From the NCBI GenBank assembly GCA_051252415.1, contig JBPOGA010000006.1, positions 1 to 64,000 on the forward strand: a stretch of 64,000 nucleotides of DNA, read 5' to 3'. The stretch comes from JBPOFY01 sp051252415 (GTDB lineage: Bacteria > Verrucomicrobiota > Verrucomicrobiia > Opitutales > Coraliomargaritaceae). Within the stretch, counting starts at the first letter, position 1, and every line of letters begins with the position of its first letter. The notes below the pieces were generated by a model. The model saw nothing but the letters and a program-made list of their open reading frames with translations. It was not told the origin of the DNA and made no database searches. The position numbers were made by a program, and so were the translations under genes. Shown here piece by piece: positions 60,583 through 64,000 of this stretch.

Positions 60583-62067
60583 ATGTTGCGAATGAATCGA
60601 TTAACTGTTGCTGTTATTTACTGTTTCACTGGTTGGATGACAGTTGGCGTCGCACAAGTTTGGCAAAAGACGCCAGTCGATACGATTCCAACGCTCATAA
60701 ACTACGATCATGGTTTTCCAATTATCGATAAATATGGGGATACACTTCCTGTGCTTCCGATGAAGTATAGCCCAAGTTTTTTGGGGCTATCTGATGGATT
60801 TCGTTTCTTAACCTTAAACCACTCAGATATCTTAGATCCTCCTGAATTAGATGAAAATGGGTTTCCGACATTAGATGACTACTTTCAATTGAGCACAGTA
60901 GGAATTGTATCGAACGTATGGTCGACTATAGCTTCTTTTACAGAGCTTTCGGAAGGCGTAGAAGCACCGAAGGTTGTTAGTCGGCTGGATCAAGAATTTT
61001 CTGTAGCTCATTGGATTGGTGATATGCTTCATATCGAGACCTTCGCCAGTCCTTCAAATACTCGAATTTCACTTTTAGTTCCTAGTCGTGTCGGTTCGGT
61101 AGCAATTGACGAAAATGCAGGAGTTCATGTACTCGCGGTAAATTCAAGCTATGAATTATGGCATCATTATTATGCGAATGGAAGTATTGTGCGAACTAAG
61201 CTTTCCGATGGTCCTGTCTGTCATGTTGTCGCAACAGCAGGTGAGGGCGACGAATGCCATCTCGCATATTCAACCTTCTCGGAAGATACCAATCTGAACG
61301 GTGAGCTTGATGACGGAGAGGACGTTAACGGGAATGGCAGTCTTGATGAAACACCGCTGCAATTAATCTATCAATCAATAGATGCCTCGACTCCATCGAG
61401 CGCCGAGTTTGTGGACGACGACACAGTTCTACCACTCTGCGATTTTGATATTTTCTATTCAGCATCAGATGGTTTGAAAATTGCATTTTCAGATGCTGTA
61501 ACGAATTCGGTTCGAATCTCTGAGCGACCGCTCTCAGTTTGGTCTTCGAATCAAGTGTCCTCCGCACCGAGCATGTATCGTTCAGTAGCACTTACAGTGT
61601 CACCCTCGGGGGATTGTGCCGTTGCCTACATAAGCGAAGATCAATTGAAGCTCTATGTATCAGAAGATGAAATAGGGCAATGGTCAGAGTCGATCGTTTC
61701 GCAGTCAGCGATCGGAGACTACTTTACAGGAGTCGATGTTGAGTTTGGCGGCGGGCAGTTAGCTATTCTCGCATCAGAGAAAGGCAGTTATTACTTAAAT
61801 GCTTACACACGCTCCGCATTACCTGATTACCTCAGCACGCTAGTTCGACCAACTGAGATACGTGGTGCGTTTGTTGTGACGTGGCCGACACCTGAAGAAG
61901 ATACGGTGAAGCAAATACTTCAATCGACAACCAATCTATTGAATCCGAATAGCTGGCAAGAAGTGGAACAACGTAATATCTATAGCAATAGCCCAGAATT
62001 ATACGAAACGACAGTTGAGCATGATGGCCCCAACCGCTTCTATCGAGTCATCGAGCTGAGTGATTGA
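60583..62067 (+). CDS. Secreted protein of unknown function
   Basis: A 494-aa product, not recognised. A signal peptide (LTVAVIYCFTGWMTVGVAQ) follows ATG 60583; ATG 60595 is an alternative. The body is beta-rich and could be a propeller: repeated short strands such as SVAIDENAGVHVLAVNSSYE and VALTVSPSGDCAVAYISED. At ~225-245 there is an Asp/Asn-rich calcium-binding-like loop (DTNLNGELDDGEDVNGNGSL). The C-terminal ~80 residues (LQSTTNLLNPNSWQEVEQ, PNRFYRVIEL) resemble a tail common on verrucomicrobial secreted proteins. It is bracketed by two nearly identical terminators. Confidence 0.7.
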   Translation: MLRMNRLTVAVIYCFTGWMTVGVAQVWQKTPVDTIPTLINYDHGFPIIDKYGDTLPVLPMKYSPSFLGLSDGFRFLTLNHSDILDPPELDENGFPTLDDYFQLSTVGIVSNVWSTIASFTELSEGVEAPKVVSRLDQEFSVAHWIGDMLHIETFASPSNTRISLLVPSRVGSVAIDENAGVHVLAVNSSYELWHHYYANGSIVRTKLSDGPVCHVVATAGEGDECHLAYSTFSEDTNLNGELDDGEDVNGNGSLDETPLQLIYQSIDASTPSSAEFVDDDTVLPLCDFDIFYSASDGLKIAFSDAVTNSVRISERPLSVWSSNQVSSAPSMYRSVALTVSPSGDCAVAYISEDQLKLYVSEDEIGQWSESIVSQSAIGDYFTGVDVEFGGGQLAILASEKGSYYLNAYTRSALPDYLSTLVRPTEIRGAFVVTWPTPEEDTVKQILQSTTNLLNPNSWQEVEQRNIYSNSPELYETTVEHDGPNRFYRVIELSD

Positions 62068-62098
62068 GTTCAAGTAGGCTCTGATAAAGAAAACTTTC

Positions 62099-62131
62099 AA
62101 AACGCGTCTCTCAAAAGGAGACGCATTTTTT
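62099..62131 (+). terminator. Rho-independent terminator, near-duplicate of the atp terminator
   Basis: AAAACGCGTCTC at 62099-62110, the same TCAAAAG loop, and GAGACGCATTTT at 62118-62129, then T and the same TGTGCT. One base differs from the 60498-60530 copy in the stem. Confidence 0.93.
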
Positions 62132-62170
62132 GTGCTTACTCAAAATCGTTTGATCGTGTAGGCTTTCAGT

Positions 62171-62710
62171 ATGAATCGTGGCCAAATTATCTACGGAGGG
62201 CTTACCATTGCAGGACTTTGCATAATTGTTGCAGGTGTGTTGATTCCGACAGTAGGCACAACTTTTGGCTGCAGCAACGAAGGTGCCACGAAGACACAGC
62301 TTTCAAACTACGTTACTGCTGTGAAGATGTTCAAAGGAGAATATGGAGTGTATCCGGAGTTGTTTGAAAGTAACTCTAAGTTGAACCTTTCACATGCTGG
62401 GAATTCAGAGAAATTTATTCAAGTGCTCTCTGGAAGGTCGTCGAAGGGTGAGCGTGTCGCCGCATTTGGCAACCGTCGTCAGATTGGATTTCATTCGTTT
62501 TCCGAAATGGAAATCGAGGTTAATGCCGAGACAGGTTATAATCAAATCGTAGACCGTATGGGAAATCCTAATGTTGTCATTTGCGTGGATCATGACGGTG
62601 ACGGGATCGTCGAAGTCATGGAAGACGGCAGCATTAAGCAAATTCGAACGACTGTTACGGCTTATATCGTTCCAAGAGAAGAGGAGAAGGCGATCAAGCT
62701 ATGGGACTAG
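62171..62710 (+). CDS. Membrane-anchored pseudopilin-like protein
   Basis: A 179-aa product, family not firmly recognised. An N-terminal membrane helix (IIYGGLTIAGLCIIVAGVLI) is followed by CSNEGATKTQLSNYVTAVKM and FKGEYGVYPE. This copies the helix and loop of GspG-type pseudopilins (a ...AIKxFKxDxGxYPT-like pattern), although no prepilin peptidase site precedes the helix. The C-terminal part has VDHDGDGIVEV, a possible calcium loop. Compare the protein at 29551-30111. A structural role in the envelope is inferred. Confidence 0.6.
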   Translation: MNRGQIIYGGLTIAGLCIIVAGVLIPTVGTTFGCSNEGATKTQLSNYVTAVKMFKGEYGVYPELFESNSKLNLSHAGNSEKFIQVLSGRSSKGERVAAFGNRRQIGFHSFSEMEIEVNAETGYNQIVDRMGNPNVVICVDHDGDGIVEVMEDGSIKQIRTTVTAYIVPREEEKAIKLWD

Positions 62711-62800
62711 ATTCACTATGAAATGCTTTTGTCTTATTGCTCTGGAGCATTCCTATAAAATATAGACACTAGGCTCGTGGCGGTTATCTTTTTATGCATT

Positions 62801-63211
62801 TCATATAAATGGATTCACAAGTGTGACGCCTGAACTTTGAAAATATGCGATGTTTCTAGTCGCGACTGTTAAACCATGGGTGATTGCAGTTGCCGCGAGT
62901 AACCCGTCAATTACTGGAAGTGTTTGTTTAGCCATTAGGTGACCCCATTGTTCGCTGTTTGAATCAGAAATAGGTAGAATGTCCGACGCGTATTCTTTCT
63001 GCAGGGTTGCTAGCCATTTCTCGAAGATGGGACATTGCTCAGGTGATTTTCGGCGTAGCACTTCGACGCCTTTACGAATTTCACCGAGTGAAAGCACACT
63101 AATGTAATGCCGGTCTTTTGCGGTGTTTTGCGCCCACTTCAGAACATTGGGATCGCATCGCTTTCCTTTGCGCAGCTCACTCAGAATATTGGTATCCAAA
63201 AGGTAAGGCAT
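62801..63211 (-). CDS. PIN-domain toxin, VapC/FitB-like
   Basis: A 136-aa PIN-domain ribonuclease-type toxin, starting at MPYLLDTNILSELRKG. Acidic residues: Asp6 (LDTN), Glu44 (LSLGEIRKG), Asp102 (VIDGLLAATA). The fourth conserved acidic position in TRNxxDF reads Tyr123 (ATRNIAYF), so metal binding may be weakened. It is transcribed after the FitA-like antitoxin (63328-63570) but separated from it by 116 bases of palindromic repeat. An ATG at 63328, overlapping the antitoxin stop as TAATG, is in frame and would add 39 residues encoded by the repeat. Confidence 0.82.
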   Translation of the reverse strand: MPYLLDTNILSELRKGKRCDPNVLKWAQNTAKDRHYISVLSLGEIRKGVEVLRRKSPEQCPIFEKWLATLQKEYASDILPISDSNSEQWGHLMAKQTLPVIDGLLAATAITHGLTVATRNIAYFQSSGVTLVNPFI

Positions 63212-63238
63212 GTAATGTCTTCTCGTATGAGGATTCGG

Positions 63239-63315
63239 GTAGGGACGCCTGCCCTCGGCGTCCGAGATGGTTGTGTCATCGATGCGGACGTCTGAGGCAG
63301 ACGTCCCGACCATAT
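63239..63315. repeat. Palindromic repeat between antitoxin and toxin genes
   Basis: Two hairpins lie side by side. GGACGCC (63243-63249), loop TGCCCTC, GGCGTCC (63257-63263); and GGACGTCT (63286-63293), loop GAGGC, AGACGTCC (63299-63306). The two are related in sequence (GGACG-C/T-CT) and arranged like a REP doublet. It separates the two genes of a toxin-antitoxin pair that usually overlap. Confidence 0.6.
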
Positions 63316-63327
63316 GTGTCGATTCCA

Positions 63328-63570
63328 TTAGAAACCGGTATCACGCTCTTCAATTTCGCGTCCGCGACTTAAATCGAGTTCTACTTCAGGTGCGACTTCG
63401 CTTGTTTGCAGAAATTGAATCAAAGTCGGTTTTTCTTCCGCAGGGCGATTCAATGCTTCAGCCAGAATTCGGCGATGCTCTTCCTCGGCAGATACGCCGT
63501 GAGCCGCCGCACGTGCTTTTAGCTTACGCACGGTTTGAGCGTCGATTTTTCTGACTAGGAGTTGACTCAT
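63328..63570 (-). CDS. FitA-like ribbon-helix-helix antitoxin
   Basis: An 80-aa product. Residues 1-45 (MSQLLVRKIDAQTVRKLKAR, AAAHGVSAEEEHRRILAEAL) match FitA/VapB antitoxins with a ribbon-helix-helix DNA-binding fold. The C-terminal part (TLIQFLQTSEVAPEVELDLS, RGREIEER) contains the acidic, toxin-binding segment. It would neutralise the PIN toxin encoded next on the minus strand and repress their promoter. Normally toxin and antitoxin genes overlap; here the repeat intervenes. Confidence 0.85.
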   Translation of the reverse strand: MSQLLVRKIDAQTVRKLKARAAAHGVSAEEEHRRILAEALNRPAEEKPTLIQFLQTSEVAPEVELDLSRGREIEERDTGF

Positions 63571-63660
63571 ATGTAAAGTGATAGCAATGATAGCATTATT
63601 GTCAAGTTGATCTATTATGAGCTTCTGAAAGCTCGACGAGAATTCAAAGATGAGATTAAA

Positions 63661-63906
63661 ATGGCAGAGATGAAAATCCGTTTAGAACTACCCTGTGAAC
63701 TTTTGCGACGTGCCGAAACGGCTGCCGCTGATGGTGGGCAGACTTTGGACGCATTTATCGCGTCGTCTATTGAAGCAATGATCACGAATTACGATAAGCC
63801 GCGTGAAGTGAAAACTTGGATGGCGTTTGCTGGCTCATTCTCTGATAAGGAAGAATCGAGACGTATTCTCGCTGAGATTGAGCAGTCGCAAGATCATTCG
63901 TGTTGA
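63661..63906 (+). CDS. Ribbon-helix-helix antitoxin-like protein
   Basis: An 81-aa product from ATG 63661 (MAEMKIRLELPCELLRRAET); a TTG at 63607 would add 18 residues. The pattern KIRLELPCELLRRAETAAAD and TLDAFIASSIEAMI resembles VapB/CopG-type ribbon-helix-helix proteins. The C-terminal MAFAGSFSDKEESRRILAEI resembles the toxin-contact segment of VapB-type antitoxins (compare WKGMLKDLKDDKESRRILAEIE in type II pairs, from memory). It is divergent from the FitA-like gene. No PIN toxin follows within the window, so its partner is unknown. Confidence 0.6.
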   Translation: MAEMKIRLELPCELLRRAETAAADGGQTLDAFIASSIEAMITNYDKPREVKTWMAFAGSFSDKEESRRILAEIEQSQDHSC

Positions 63907-63931
63907 TTCGCAGTTCCAAATTTAGCCTATT

Positions 63932-64000
63932 ATGTCCAACACCTACGCCCTTTACTTAGATGATTGCCGTTATCCACCGCGAACAGGTGATGACTGGGTG
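63932..64000 (+). CDS. Start of a gene continuing beyond the window, possibly a cyclic-phosphate-processing receiver-type protein
   Basis: ATG 63932 opens a frame that runs to the last base. The 23 visible residues, SNTYALYLDDCRYPPRTGDDWV, have the LDDxRxP...W pattern of the small receiver-like domain found in stress-associated proteins. Too little is present to be sure. Confidence 0.45.
   Translation, partial: MSNTYALYLDDCRYPPRTGDDWV

Overview
The window looks like a chromosomal segment of a marine-type Verrucomicrobiota, most likely Opitutae/Puniceicoccales. That is inferred from gene content, not from a marker-gene comparison. The indicators are planctomycete/verrucomicrobial-type DUF1592+DUF1552 and DUF1800+DUF1501 gene pairs, two Verru_Chthon-cassette-A-like pseudopilin proteins, PEP-CTERM proteins, an autotransporter-type beta-strand repeat, and large secreted proteins that share a C-terminal 'L(L/F)E(F/Y)xxGxxP' module. 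No rRNA, tRNA, CRISPR array, transposase or prophage gene was recognised.

Region 1 (1-30.9 kb) is accessory and envelope-oriented. It opens with the 3' end of a LamG/InlB-repeat protein. A secreted alpha/beta hydrolase fused to a beta-strand repeat follows. Next come module 1 (cassette-A-like protein plus a ~240-aa secreted partner), a DUF1592 cytochrome-like protein with its Tat-exported DUF1552 partner, a LolA-like anchored protein, a 957-aa secreted protein, module 2 (paralogues of both module 1 genes) and a PEP-CTERM protein. A repeat-rich non-coding island, gnd and a DUF1800/DUF1501/pseudopilin trio lead to a second PEP-CTERM gene. Nearly everything here is exported. The clearest unexplained pattern is the duplicated two-gene module.

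Region 2 (30.9-53.3 kb) is mostly housekeeping. It holds a two-gene membrane operon of unknown function, dnaN, pssA with a RelE-like gene, OsmC-IspH-YccV/HspQ-like genes, miaB, a TetR regulator with ahpC-ahpD, a gamma-glutamylcyclotransferase-like gene, a degenerate SDR protein fused to a histone-H1-like tail, a HAD/membrane/ogt operon, recA, mnmE-mnmG, phoB-phoR-like genes and trmB.

Region 3 (53.3-60.5 kb) is a complete F1Fo ATP synthase operon, atpBEFHAGDC. It ends in a strong terminator that is duplicated almost exactly after the next gene. Subunits a and b carry signal-peptide-like N-termini and delta is unusually short.

Region 4 (60.5-64 kb) carries a lone secreted protein between the twin terminators, a small pseudopilin-like protein, and a FitAB/VapBC-like toxin-antitoxin pair whose two genes are separated by a palindromic repeat. 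A second antitoxin-like gene and the first codons of another gene follow, and the window ends inside the latter.
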